Origin: a virus
IMG/VR virus record: IMGVR_UViG_3300020420_000061
Location: 1-23,735 of that record
Reading direction: 5' to 3' (one strand)
DNA length: 23,735 bases
Below the pieces are notes generated by a model that did not search any database, had not been told where the DNA came from, and saw only the letters and a program-made list of their open reading frames with translations. Below are positions 1 to 7,810 of the stretch, piece after piece. A program made the translations under genes and the position numbers. Numbering within the stretch: position 1 is the stretch's first letter; each line of letters opens with the position of its first letter.

Positions 1-1319
1 ACTTTATTTTCTTGTCCTATACGATGAGCACGGTCTTCAGATTGTAAACGTTTTTCTAAGTCGTAATTATTACTGTAATAAATAACATTACTTGCGGCAG
101 TCAAGGTAATACCATAACCACCTGTTTGTACATTACTAATTAAATACTGCAATTTAGAATCAGGTTCTTGAAAACGATTAATTATTTGTTGACGTTCTTC
201 ATCTGGTGTTTCACCGTAATAAGTAGCTACTGCTTCAACACCTACAAATTCTTGTAACGTTTTTAAAATTCTTTTAATATCATATTGATAATTAGCCCAA
301 ATAATAGTTTTACCTTGTGTTTCTGCTAATACATCAATAAGAGCATCTAAACGATTATTTTTTATTTCTACTTCTTCGCCTTGATCATGTTTAACAAAAC
401 CACAAACCACCTGATGTAATCTTAATATCTGTGTCAAAATAGAAGTAACACTTACTAGTTCATTCGATTCTAATTCAGCTATCGCGTAATCTTTTAATTC
501 TTTATAAACTTTCTTTTGTTCAGGAGTTAGTTCTACTTCCCTACGTTGATAAACTTTAGCAGGTAAATCTAAACAATCCTTTTTTAGCACACGATAAGAA
601 AACTCGTTTACTTTAGTAGTTAGTTCTTCTAAGTTTTGATAACCGATAACTTGTCTAAATGTTCTAGCCCCCATATTCCTATTAATAAGTTGAGCGTAAC
701 GGTTCTGAAAAGAATAAAAAGACGTATACCCTAATAGTTGGTCTGATAAAAAAGCACTTTGACTATATAAATCTAACGGTGATTGTGTAACTGGAAAGCC
801 CGTTAAAATCCTACGATATTTAGTATTGATAGCTAACTTCAATAAGTTTTTAGTTCGTTGAGCTTTAGGGTTTTTTATAGTGGTAGATTCATCTACAGCG
901 ATTAAACAGTTATGACTTAAAACAAATTTTTCTACAAACGTTACACCTTTTTTAGTACTAAACGCTTCAACGTTTACAATTAATATTTTTAAATCATCAC
1001 TAGGTAGAAATAAATCCGTAAGGTTTTTCTTTTGTTGTTTAGTAGGAGCAGGGTTCCATACTGCTATTTGCCTTAGTACGTGTTCAGGCATATGTGTCGG
1101 TATTTCTTTTTCTGACCAATTACGATACACCCCTTTAGGAGCGACAATAACTGCGGCATTGATACCGCCTTTATCATAAAGCACAGAAATATTATCAATC
1201 AATACTTTCGACTTACCCGTACCCATTTCCATAAAGTACGCGTATTCTTTTTTATTCCAAGAACGTTTTAACGCTTCTAGTTGGTGCTCGTACGGCTCCG
1301 TTTTAAATTTATATTGCAT
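1..1319 (-). CDS. SNF2-like DEAD/DEAH-superfamily helicase, N-terminal part (runs off window)
   Basis: Reading the minus strand from the ATG at 1319-1317 gives about 439 open codons to the window edge, so the C-terminus is missing. Superfamily 2 motifs appear in order: Walker A MGTGKS at residues 32-37, an SNF2-style motif II DEST followed by IKN, motif III region LTGFP, then in the second RecA domain a QTGGYG/LTAASNVIYYSN stretch and motif VI SEDRAHRIGQ close to the left edge. SNF2 phage helicases are ATP-driven DNA translocases, usually associated with replication or recombination. This is the only convincing minus-strand gene. It is divergent from operon 1, and its upstream region carries an element shared with the terminase gene. 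The SD is weak (GAAAGAAC before ATG). Family assignment is secure; the precise role is not. Confidence 0.93.
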   Translation of the reverse strand, partial: MQYKFKTEPYEHQLEALKRSWNKKEYAYFMEMGTGKSKVLIDNISVLYDKGGINAAVIVAPKGVYRNWSEKEIPTHMPEHVLRQIAVWNPAPTKQQKKNLTDLFLPSDDLKILIVNVEAFSTKKGVTFVEKFVLSHNCLIAVDESTTIKNPKAQRTKNLLKLAINTKYRRILTGFPVTQSPLDLYSQSAFLSDQLLGYTSFYSFQNRYAQLINRNMGARTFRQVIGYQNLEELTTKVNEFSYRVLKKDCLDLPAKVYQRREVELTPEQKKVYKELKDYAIAELESNELVSVTSILTQILRLHQVVCGFVKHDQGEEVEIKNNRLDALIDVLAETQGKTIIWANYQYDIKRILKTLQEFVGVEAVATYYGETPDEERQQIINRFQEPDSKLQYLISNVQTGGYGITLTAASNVIYYSNNYDLEKRLQSEDRAHRIGQENK

Positions 1320-1371
1320 GTTCTTTCTAATTTCTAAACTTGATTATATATTACAATTTATAAAAAATATA

Positions 1372-1414
1372 ATCCAAAACTAATAGATTCCTCATGCCCT
1401 CTAATAGCTTTTAC
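1372..1414 (-). promoter_or_regulatory. Candidate second-class promoter element upstream of SNF2 helicase
   Basis: Read on the minus strand, this 43-bp stretch matches the + strand at 23082-23124 at 31 of 43 positions without gaps. The core TAGAGGGCA is identical, followed by YGAGRAA and CTATT. The GGG of the core lies about 80 nt before the helicase ATG. The same orientation relative to the downstream gene at both sites suggests a promoter or activator site. The TAGAGGG core loosely recalls initiation regions of T7-like RNA polymerase promoters, but no such polymerase is encoded in this window. Confidence 0.6.
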
Positions 1415-1421
1415 GTAAAAG
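1408..1421. repeat. 14-bp perfect palindrome
   Basis: CTTTTACGTAAAAG is a perfect inverted repeat that overlaps the upstream edge of the 43-bp promoter-like element. The string ACGTAAAAGTAA that it begins recurs at 6904-6915 within the operon 2 promoter. It could be a dimeric operator. Confidence 0.5.
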
Positions 1422-1550
1422 TAATATTGACGAATCTTTTTATAACGGTAAAAATTTAAGATCAATATTAGTTTATTAACGATATTAGTAGCTTTTTATT
1501 ATTTTGTTTAGTAAATTTTTATTTTTTAAAAACATAATATCCGTAATAAC

Positions 1551-1579
1551 TTTACTTTGTCGTTACTGATATATATTAT
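1551..1579 (+). promoter_or_regulatory. Sigma70-like promoter P1 (operon 1)
   Basis: TTTACT at 1551-1556, a 17-nt spacer, and TATTAT at 1574-1579. The leader ends in TTAGAAAGGAGAAAC directly before the ATG at 1609. This is one of ten similar promoters in the window. Confidence 0.75.
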
Positions 1580-1608
1580 TTAATTACTAGAAATTAGAAA
1601 GGAGAAAC

Positions 1609-1935
1609 ATGACAGTATATGTTGTACAAGAAGTTCCAGGACGAAATATCGCCTCTGCTCGGCAGTACGGTGACTTCGAAGTCTTATTACCTTCGAATAC
1701 TCAAATTATGTTGAGTGCGTCTCCTTCGGTACGTAGGATGAAAAAAATCTTACAAGATTACAAGACAGAAGATTATTTACTTCTAATTGGTGATCCTGCG
1801 GCTATAGGTGTAGCGTGTTCAATCGCTGCGTATTTTAATCGGGGACGATTTAATATTCTTAAATGGGATAGACAAGAGGGTATTTATTATCCTGTTGAAA
1901 TCGACCTACATCAAAAAGGAGAGTTAGATGACTAA
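1609..1935 (+). CDS. Conserved phage protein of unknown function (108 aa)
   Basis: First gene of operon 1, with a strong GAAAGGAG SD. I do not recognise a domain. The opening YVVQEVPGRN is familiar to me from marine phage proteins of unknown function, which is memory only. The middle has a hydrophobic block (YLLLIGDPAAIGVACSIAAY, about residues 56-75) that resembles the buried core of a small alpha/beta protein more than a membrane span. The C-terminus is acidic. It overlaps the next gene by 8 nt, so translation is probably coupled. Position ahead of the primase suggests a role around replication, by inference only. Confidence 0.8.
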   Translation: MTVYVVQEVPGRNIASARQYGDFEVLLPSNTQIMLSASPSVRRMKKILQDYKTEDYLLLIGDPAAIGVACSIAAYFNRGRFNILKWDRQEGIYYPVEIDLHQKGELDD

Positions 1936-2500
1936 ACCTACGTTCGAAGAACTTGTTGGGGAAGACGGCGTCCAAGAATGGAATAACGAAGTCTCCGATA
2001 GCGAGTTATCTACCGTTTCTGTTTTAGCCAATAAACAACTAAAACTAGCTAAAGAACTAGAACAGCTAGAACTAGATGTAAAAGCTAAGAAAGAAGAACT
2101 TAGATTAACGGCAGAACAAGAGCTACCTGACGCTATGGCAGCAGCAGGGTTGAATGAAATTACTCTTAGTACGGGTGAAAAAATATCCGTCGGAGAGTTT
2201 TATAGTGCTCATATTTCTAAAGCTAATCAAGAGGTAGCGTATACGTGGTTGATAGATAACGGACACGAGGGTTTAATTAAAAATGAAGTTTTAGTTAAAT
2301 TTAATCGTGAAGAAAGCCAAGCAGTTGATCAAACTGTAGAAGCTCTTAAAACCCGTGGACTAGACCCACAAATAAAACAAAGCGTTCATCCTAGTACGTT
2401 AAAAGCGTTTGTAAAAGAACAACTTACTACGGGGAAGGACATTCCATCAGAACCATTTGGTATCTATATAGGTACTAAAGCAACTATAAAAAAGGATTAA
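1928..2500 (+). CDS. Conserved phage protein with N-terminal coiled coil (190 aa)
   Basis: SD AAGGAG stands 6-7 nt before the ATG. Residues about 30-65 are rich in Leu, Lys and Glu in heptad-like order (KLAKELEQLELDVKAKKEEL), a likely coiled coil. The C-terminal half contains blocks such as WLIDNGHEGLIK, VHPSTLKAFVKEQL and FGIYIGTKATIK, which I recall as recurrent in podophage proteins without a known role. It sits between the first operon gene and a second unknown protein, just upstream of the primase, which fits an accessory replication or DNA-binding role. That role is inferred from context. Confidence 0.8.
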   Translation: MTKPTFEELVGEDGVQEWNNEVSDSELSTVSVLANKQLKLAKELEQLELDVKAKKEELRLTAEQELPDAMAAAGLNEITLSTGEKISVGEFYSAHISKANQEVAYTWLIDNGHEGLIKNEVLVKFNREESQAVDQTVEALKTRGLDPQIKQSVHPSTLKAFVKEQLTTGKDIPSEPFGIYIGTKATIKKD

Positions 2501-2501
2501 T

Positions 2502-3278
2502 ATGCCTGAAGAAAAAACTCAAATAGCTGAGAGTCAAAATACAGCAATAGCTACTTTCGATGATACTTTATTATCGGGTGGCACAGGACTAGAAGAAACC
2601 ACTACGGAAGATTTTGCGATACCGTTTATTCGCGTATTGCAACCTATGTCTCCGCAGTTAATAAAATCTAACGGTAGCTACGTAGAAGGAGCTAGTGCAG
2701 GAGATTTATATAACACCGTTACTGGTGAAACTTATGACGGCGAGAAAGGTATAAGTATTGTACCTTGTGCTTATAATAAGAAATTCATCGAGTGGATTCC
2801 TAGAGAAAAAGGTGGTGGTTTAGTAAATGCTGGACACGATATGTCTATACTTAGTAAGTGTAAACGTGATGAAGAGTCTAGAAGATACTACACACCTGAA
2901 GGTAATGAGATAGTAGAAACTGCACAGTTTTTCGTACTAATTACCGACCCTACCCCACAACAAGCAGTGTTGACATTTACGTCTACTCAATTAGGCGTGG
3001 CTAGAAAATGGCTTACTATGTTACGTATGGCTAGGGTACAAAACTCTAAAGGAGAGTCCGTTGAAGCACCTATGTTCGCGTTTACTTATAATCTAGCGTC
3101 TACTACCCAATCTAACGATAAAGGTACGTGGCACGGTTATAGCGTTAATCAAACAGGGGCTACTGATTTAACTACAGCAAAAATAGCTAAAGAATTTATG
3201 TCTGCGGCTAGGTCAGGAGATGTTAAAGTTAAAGAAGAACTACAAGCAGACGATGTAACGTTAAATGAAACTATCTAA
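2502..3278 (+). CDS. Conserved phage protein, possible ssDNA-binding/recombination accessory (258 aa)
   Basis: Starts 1 nt after the previous stop with AAGGA as SD. The first 35 residues are acidic and low in structure. The core has blocks FAIPFIRVLQPMSP and KGISIVPCAYNKKFIEW, then a VLTFTSTQL/ARKWLTMLR segment, and the tail is acidic (ELQADDVTLNETI). A beta-rich core with an acidic C-terminal tail, encoded just before a primase, resembles the arrangement of phage single-stranded DNA-binding proteins such as T7 gp2.5. I cannot match a family with certainty, so the function is an inference from context and shape. Confidence 0.8.
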   Translation: MPEEKTQIAESQNTAIATFDDTLLSGGTGLEETTTEDFAIPFIRVLQPMSPQLIKSNGSYVEGASAGDLYNTVTGETYDGEKGISIVPCAYNKKFIEWIPREKGGGLVNAGHDMSILSKCKRDEESRRYYTPEGNEIVETAQFFVLITDPTPQQAVLTFTSTQLGVARKWLTMLRMARVQNSKGESVEAPMFAFTYNLASTTQSNDKGTWHGYSVNQTGATDLTTAKIAKEFMSAARSGDVKVKEELQADDVTLNETI

Positions 3279-3292
3279 TCGGGAGATAACTT

Positions 3293-4816
3293 ATGTCGTT
3301 AGCAGAGCAATTTGCTATACGATATGCGGGGCTACGCCAAGCATACGGGACGTTCACAGCTACTGATGATCTGCGAGAGGACGGTAAAGCAAACGGAAAA
3401 AATGTAACTATCTCTAAAGAGTTATCTGACGATGATCTTCTAAAATTATGGAACGATCATCTGTCGGGTAAACAAAGCGTAGGGATTGTATCTATAGACG
3501 AACACAACACTTGTGTTTGGGGTGCTATAGATGTTGATGAATATCAATTAGATTTAAAAGGTTTGGCTAAGAAATTAGTTAAACATGAATTACCGTTAGT
3601 GCTTTGTCGTAGTAAAAGTGGTGGAGCACATATTTATCTTTTTATAGAGGAGCCTGTATCAGCTAGTTTGTTACAACGTAAGCTACGTCAGTTGGCAGCT
3701 TCTATCGGTTTCGGACAAGCAGAGATATTTCCTAAACAAACTAAACTACTGTTAGACAGAGGTGATAGAGGTAGCACTTTAAATATGCCTTACTTTGGTG
3801 GGGAAAACTCTACGCGTTATGCTTATGGAGATAAGGGTCAAGCTCTTACTCCTGAAGAATTTTTAGCGTATGCAGAAACCATAACGCTTTCTAAAACTCA
3901 ACTAGAAAAGTTAGAAGCAAGTCCTTTAACTGAATCGGTAGATTGGTTAGATCAATCACCACCTTGCTTACAACATTTAGTTGTACAAGGTTTTCCTAAA
4001 GGTACAAGAAACTCTGGCTTGTTTAACGTGGGGGTGTTCTTACGTAAAAAATACCCTGATGATTGGGAAAAACGTTTAGAAGATGTAAATATGCAGTATA
4101 TGCAACCACCACTAGGAGCACAAGAAGTATTAACGATAGGTAAACAGCTACAACGTAAAGATTATTTTTATCGGTGTAATGATCAGCCGATAGCTAGTCA
4201 TTGTAATAGTCCTTTATGTCGGACTAGAAAACACGGTATTGGAGCTAATGGTGGTACGCCATTGTTTAGTAATTTAACTAAACAAGACAGTGATCCGCCT
4301 ATTTGGTTCTTAGATGTAGAGGGCGGTAGATTAGAATTAGAAACAGATGATTTATTAAATCAAAATAGATTTCAACGTAAATGTATGGACGCGTTAAATA
4401 AAATACCGCCGAAAGTAAAAGAAAACGTTTGGCGACAAATAATACAACAGTTACTAGATGCTTTAACTGTAGTCGAAGTGCCTAAAGAATCATCTACCGA
4501 AGGACATTTTATGGAGTTGTTAGAAGCGTTTTGTACGGAAAGACCTGCTAGAGAACGTGACGAATTATTATTACATAAGCCATGGACAGATAAAGGTAGA
4601 ACGTATTTTAGACTAGCCGACTTGATGGAATATTTACACAGACATAATTTTAAAGAATACCAACGTAATAGATTAACTTCTAAATTAAAACAATTACACG
4701 GAGAGCCATACTTTTTTAATATTAAAGGCAAAGGTATTAACGTTTGGTATATAGATGAGTTTATAGCTCAAGACGAAGAACACGACTTACCTAATTTTGA
4801 TGATAGTTTATTATGA
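3293..4816 (+). CDS. Archaeo-eukaryotic-type (AEP) DNA primase/polymerase
   Basis: This 507-aa protein has an N-terminal AEP fold. The catalytic pair is D80-V-D82 in AIDVDEY, followed by the SKSGGAH motif ending at H113, as in AEP primases of the TOTE/NCLDV-like branch (DxD then sxH). Residues about 235-255 (GTRNSGLFNVGVFL) fit the helical PriCT-like segment of phage primases. A Cys/His cluster at about 293-314 (C-N-D...H-C-N-S-P-L-C) may bind zinc. The C-terminal 130 residues are basic and helical and could be a winged-helix DNA-binding region. It would make primers on ssDNA for the family A polymerase at 10460. No helicase domain is fused; helicases are separate genes. SD GGGAG. The end overlaps the next gene by ATGA. 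Confidence 0.85.
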   Translation: MSLAEQFAIRYAGLRQAYGTFTATDDLREDGKANGKNVTISKELSDDDLLKLWNDHLSGKQSVGIVSIDEHNTCVWGAIDVDEYQLDLKGLAKKLVKHELPLVLCRSKSGGAHIYLFIEEPVSASLLQRKLRQLAASIGFGQAEIFPKQTKLLLDRGDRGSTLNMPYFGGENSTRYAYGDKGQALTPEEFLAYAETITLSKTQLEKLEASPLTESVDWLDQSPPCLQHLVVQGFPKGTRNSGLFNVGVFLRKKYPDDWEKRLEDVNMQYMQPPLGAQEVLTIGKQLQRKDYFYRCNDQPIASHCNSPLCRTRKHGIGANGGTPLFSNLTKQDSDPPIWFLDVEGGRLELETDDLLNQNRFQRKCMDALNKIPPKVKENVWRQIIQQLLDALTVVEVPKESSTEGHFMELLEAFCTERPARERDELLLHKPWTDKGRTYFRLADLMEYLHRHNFKEYQRNRLTSKLKQLHGEPYFFNIKGKGINVWYIDEFIAQDEEHDLPNFDDSLL

Positions 4817-5394
4817 TTAAATTTTATAAAAGTAAATTTAACGGATTTAATCCATTAATAACGGAATGGGATGAACCTGTAAACAGAATATTTAACGGTA
4901 AAAAAATACAGGGTAGAAGAACTAAAGCGTTTGGCACTGCTGATTTTGAATACGCAGGTAGGTTATATAAACCTGTACCTTGGACACAACCTATGAAATA
5001 TATCAAAGGTAATTTAGAAACTTTTATAAAACAAGAATTTGGTAAAACAGTTGATTTTAATTTTTGTTTATGTGGTTATTATGGTGTTGATGGTAAAGGT
5101 ATACCGCACCATTCTGATACCGTACCAACGTTAGATGATTTAGTTGTTTCGATATCTTTTGGTTCGCCTAGAATATTTCAGTGGCAAGAATATAAACGTG
5201 CTATAAAAGAAGATACCGCAACAAGCAAAATAAACACACATTATATAGCTAAGAAAAGACTGACTAATTATTTAATGGAAAACGGTGATACTTTCGTGTT
5301 CGATGGTCACTCACAAATGAAAGCTACTCATGCAGTACCTGACGTTATAGGCGGTGGAGAGCGGGTTAATTTAACTTTTAGGACAGGGATATGA
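4813..5394 (+). CDS. AlkB-type 2-oxoglutarate/Fe(II) dioxygenase
   Basis: 193 aa with the full AlkB signature. The iron ligands H100-x-D102 lie in IPHHSD, with the distal ligand H173 in ATHAVP. The 2-oxoglutarate-binding arginines lie in RVNLTFR (R184 and R190, the same 6-residue spacing as R204/R210 of E. coli AlkB). The nucleotide-recognition lid region is N-terminal. AlkB proteins remove alkyl groups from bases oxidatively; related phage enzymes may oxidise bases or nucleosides. It lies between the primase and the UvrD-like helicase, joined to both by ATGA overlaps, so it is made with the replication proteins. Repair of alkylated phage DNA is the default reading. A part in base modification is possible, given the cluster at 6959-10167. 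Confidence 0.9.
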   Translation: MIKFYKSKFNGFNPLITEWDEPVNRIFNGKKIQGRRTKAFGTADFEYAGRLYKPVPWTQPMKYIKGNLETFIKQEFGKTVDFNFCLCGYYGVDGKGIPHHSDTVPTLDDLVVSISFGSPRIFQWQEYKRAIKEDTATSKINTHYIAKKRLTNYLMENGDTFVFDGHSQMKATHAVPDVIGGGERVNLTFRTGI

Positions 5395-6887
5395 CGTTAC
5401 CTACGCATACTCAAGTAATTCTTGGACCCCCTGGAACAGGTAAAACTAGCACTTTATTAGGGTTGATAGAAGATGAATTAGAAAAAGGTACAAAGCCAGA
5501 AAGTATTGGTTTTTTTACATTTACTAAAAAAGCCGTAAACGAGGGTAAAGAAAGAGCGATGCAACGTTTTAATATCGCTAATAAAGACTTACCGTTTTTT
5601 AGAACTTTACATTCATTAGCGTTTAGACAGTTAGGGCTTAGTAGAGAAAGTGTTATAAGTCATTCAGATATATTAGATTTAAATGAGAAACTAAATATTC
5701 GTTTAACGGGTCGTACTAATTCAGACGATGGACATTTATTTGCTATGACCCATGATGATCGTTTAGCGTTTATAGAAAACTTAGCTCGTATGCGAGAAAT
5801 ACCATTAGAGCAACAATGGCACGAGGTAGAAGATGCAGTAGGTTGGTTTGAGTTAGAACGTTACGCTAGAGGGCTACGTTTATTTAAAGAAGATAGGTTG
5901 TTAGTAGATTACACAGATATGTTACAACAGTTTTTGTTACGTGGTGACGTGCCTAAACTAGATGTTATGTTCGTAGATGAAGCTCAAGATTTATCACCGT
6001 TACAATGGGCGGTAGTACGTAAACTAACAGAACAAGCTGACCGTATATATGTTGCGGGTGATGATGACCAAGCTATTTATAAATGGGCAGGAGCAGACGT
6101 AGATTATTTAATTAAAAATTCTAATAATGCTTTAGTCTTAAAACAATCGTATCGTGTACCGTTAGAGGTTCATGAAGTAGCTAAACGTTGTATTGATCAA
6201 GTACGTTCTAGAATCTATAAAGAATGGACACCTAGAAAAGATCAAGGCACCGTGCGTTGGGAACCAACTATCGAATTAGTAAATATGGAAGAAGGGGAGT
6301 GGTTAGTCTTAGCTAGAACTAATTACTTACTAGAAGAAGTAGACGAGTATTGTAGAAACCAAGGTTGGTTTTTTGAAGTAAAAGGTAGACCCAGTATTTC
6401 CGAAAAGAAAATTAGAGCAGTAATAAATTGGGAACGATTAAATCAAGGTAGAGCAGTGCCGATAAATGAGTGTACTAATATTTTAAAATATATGCGAATT
6501 AAAGACGATAAAAAACTAGACACTATTGACGCAGACTTAACGATGCAGTATCAAGATTTAAAAAATATGTTCCCTGATCTACCTGAAGGTCGTTGGTACG
6601 ATGCTTTTACTATGTTAAGTGTAAAAGAAATAAGTTATATACGAGCCATGTTACGTAGAGGAGAAAAAATAACAAAAGAACCACGTATACGTTTATCTAC
6701 TATTCATGCAGCAAAAGGTGGAGAAGCAACTAACGTTGTCTTATTAACAGATATTACTGCTAGAGTTTATAAAAATTACCAACGTAATCCTGATGATGAA
6801 AACAGAGTATTTTATGTAGGTATTACTAGAACAAAAGAGAATTTGTATTTGATTGAGCCTAAAACAACACGCTGCTATCAAGTATAA
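5391..6887 (+). CDS. UvrD/PcrA-like superfamily 1 DNA helicase
   Basis: 498 aa. Motifs: Walker A GPPGTGKT at residues 12-19, motif Ia region FFTFTKKAV, motif II VDEAQD at about 195-200, motif III GDDDQAIYKWAG at about 223-234, motif IV-like LKQSYRVP, motif V STIHAAKGGEA at about 436-446 and motif VI YVGITRTKENLYL near the C-terminus. This is the standard SF1A set, but shorter than UvrD (about 720 aa), so the 1B/2B subdomains are reduced. It would unwind DNA in replication or repair. Its 5' end overlaps the AlkB gene by ATGA. It is the last gene of operon 1; the operon 2 promoter starts 7 nt after its stop codon. Confidence 0.93.
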   Translation: MTLPTHTQVILGPPGTGKTSTLLGLIEDELEKGTKPESIGFFTFTKKAVNEGKERAMQRFNIANKDLPFFRTLHSLAFRQLGLSRESVISHSDILDLNEKLNIRLTGRTNSDDGHLFAMTHDDRLAFIENLARMREIPLEQQWHEVEDAVGWFELERYARGLRLFKEDRLLVDYTDMLQQFLLRGDVPKLDVMFVDEAQDLSPLQWAVVRKLTEQADRIYVAGDDDQAIYKWAGADVDYLIKNSNNALVLKQSYRVPLEVHEVAKRCIDQVRSRIYKEWTPRKDQGTVRWEPTIELVNMEEGEWLVLARTNYLLEEVDEYCRNQGWFFEVKGRPSISEKKIRAVINWERLNQGRAVPINECTNILKYMRIKDDKKLDTIDADLTMQYQDLKNMFPDLPEGRWYDAFTMLSVKEISYIRAMLRRGEKITKEPRIRLSTIHAAKGGEATNVVLLTDITARVYKNYQRNPDDENRVFYVGITRTKENLYLIEPKTTRCYQV

Positions 6888-6892
6888 AAGTT

Positions 6893-6917
6893 CTTTACTT
6901 TGCACGTAAAAGTAAAG
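6893..6917. repeat. 9-bp inverted repeat over promoter P2
   Basis: CTTTACTTT (6893-6901) and AAAGTAAAG (6909-6917) are perfect complements separated by 7 nt. The left arm is the -35 element shared by the promoter family, and the right arm abuts the -10. No T-run follows, so an operator reading fits better than a terminator. It would also form a hairpin in read-through RNA from operon 1. Confidence 0.5.
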
Positions 6918-6923
6918 GATAAT
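6894..6923 (+). promoter_or_regulatory. Sigma70-like promoter P2 (operon 2)
   Basis: TTTACT at 6894-6899, an 18-nt spacer, and GATAAT at 6918-6923. The leader ends in TTTTAGAAAGGAGAATAT before the ATG at 6959. It is the only family member with an 18-nt spacer to its best -10 and a full inverted copy of the -35 element. Confidence 0.7.
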
Positions 6924-6958
6924 AAAATATATGATTAATTTTTTAGAAAGGAGAATAT

Positions 6959-7810
6959 ATGTCATCAATTAGAAAGAAACTTACTGTTAATGAAAACGAC
7001 AGTAAAAATACTAGAATGGACCTTGCTTCGGCAGGGGTGTTAGGTAACTGGCGACCTGATGAACTAGCTCATATGAGTCGGTTCGATAAAATCGCTAGTT
7101 TAGCCATAGATGAAGCTAAAGTTTTAGATAGACCGCTAGATACTTTAGAAGTTGGTTGTGGGGAATGTTGGGCGTTACGTTGTTTGTATAAAGCATACGT
7201 AGTTAAAAAATCTGATATTATCCGTTCGTATTATGGTTACGATATCGACCCTGCTTGTGAATTAGAAAATAAGTTTTGGTCTAATGCAGGTGGTAAATTA
7301 GAAGAATCTACTTGGTTTAAAAACTTTAACGGTGAAATACGAATACAAGACTTAACAGTAAACCCTGTGTTTGATTTACCTGATGAAAGTATAGATTTTT
7401 TCTGGTCTACCGAAGTTATTGAACATATGGGTAGAGAGTTTGTACCCGCATGGTTGGATGATGTGGCTAGGGTTATGCGACCCAATGCACTAGGTTATGT
7501 TTCTACACCTAACCATGACGGGTCAAACGATAAGTTACCTGAAGATCACGTTTATGAGTGGGGCTTCGAAGAACTAAAAGAAGAACTAGAACGTAACTTT
7601 AATATTGAAGCGGTCACGGGTACGTTCATACAAATGCCTAATTTAAAGAAAGCTAGGTTTGATGGTACACGTGATAAATACTTAGAGTGGACAGATCAAC
7701 AAATGATTATGTTAACTGAACGTTTCGGCAAACAGTTCTTACGTATGGCAGCAGCAACTATGTATCCTGAACACGCTAATAACTGTGCTTGGAGACTAAC
7801 TAAGAAGTAA
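6959..7810 (+). CDS. Class I SAM-dependent methyltransferase
   Basis: 283 aa. Motif I LEVGCGEC lies at 63-70, the acidic ribose-binding end of strand 2 in GYDID (93-97), and a TEVIEHM motif at 151-157, the arrangement of Methyltransf_11/23-type enzymes. There is no DPPY/NPPY motif of adenine or N4-cytosine DNA methylases and no PC motif of C5 methylases, so the substrate need not be a standard DNA base. It heads operon 2, and its stop overlaps the start of the hypermodification-family gene by TAATG. Methylation of a modified nucleotide, or of a small-molecule precursor, is a reasonable inference. SD AGAAAGGAG. Confidence 0.85.
   Translation: MSSIRKKLTVNENDSKNTRMDLASAGVLGNWRPDELAHMSRFDKIASLAIDEAKVLDRPLDTLEVGCGECWALRCLYKAYVVKKSDIIRSYYGYDIDPACELENKFWSNAGGKLEESTWFKNFNGEIRIQDLTVNPVFDLPDESIDFFWSTEVIEHMGREFVPAWLDDVARVMRPNALGYVSTPNHDGSNDKLPEDHVYEWGFEELKEELERNFNIEAVTGTFIQMPNLKKARFDGTRDKYLEWTDQQMIMLTERFGKQFLRMAAATMYPEHANNCAWRLTKK

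Larger units (their letters stand above)
1320..1608. other. AT-rich divergent intergenic region
   Basis: This 289-bp gap separates the minus-strand helicase from operon 1. It is strongly AT-rich. It contains a 43-bp element facing the helicase (1372-1414), a perfect 14-bp palindrome (1408-1421), a sigma70-like promoter facing right (1551-1579) and a GAAAGGAGAAAC leader. No open frame with an SD was seen. An AT-rich divergent region like this could also hold a replication origin, but no iterons or DnaA-like boxes were recognised, so that remains a guess. Confidence 0.6.

Noticed and set aside
2101-2500. Mu Gam-like host-nuclease inhibitor for the 190-aa coiled-coil protein
   Set aside because: The coiled coil alone is not diagnostic and the C-terminal blocks do not fit Gam.
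4372-4731. 119-aa minus-strand frame inside the primase gene
   Set aside because: Antisense shadow of a gene with clear motifs and no RBS.
5869-5881. CTAGAGGGCTACG, similar to the same core
   Set aside because: Inside the UvrD-like gene (ARGLR codons); only the core matches and no gene starts nearby.
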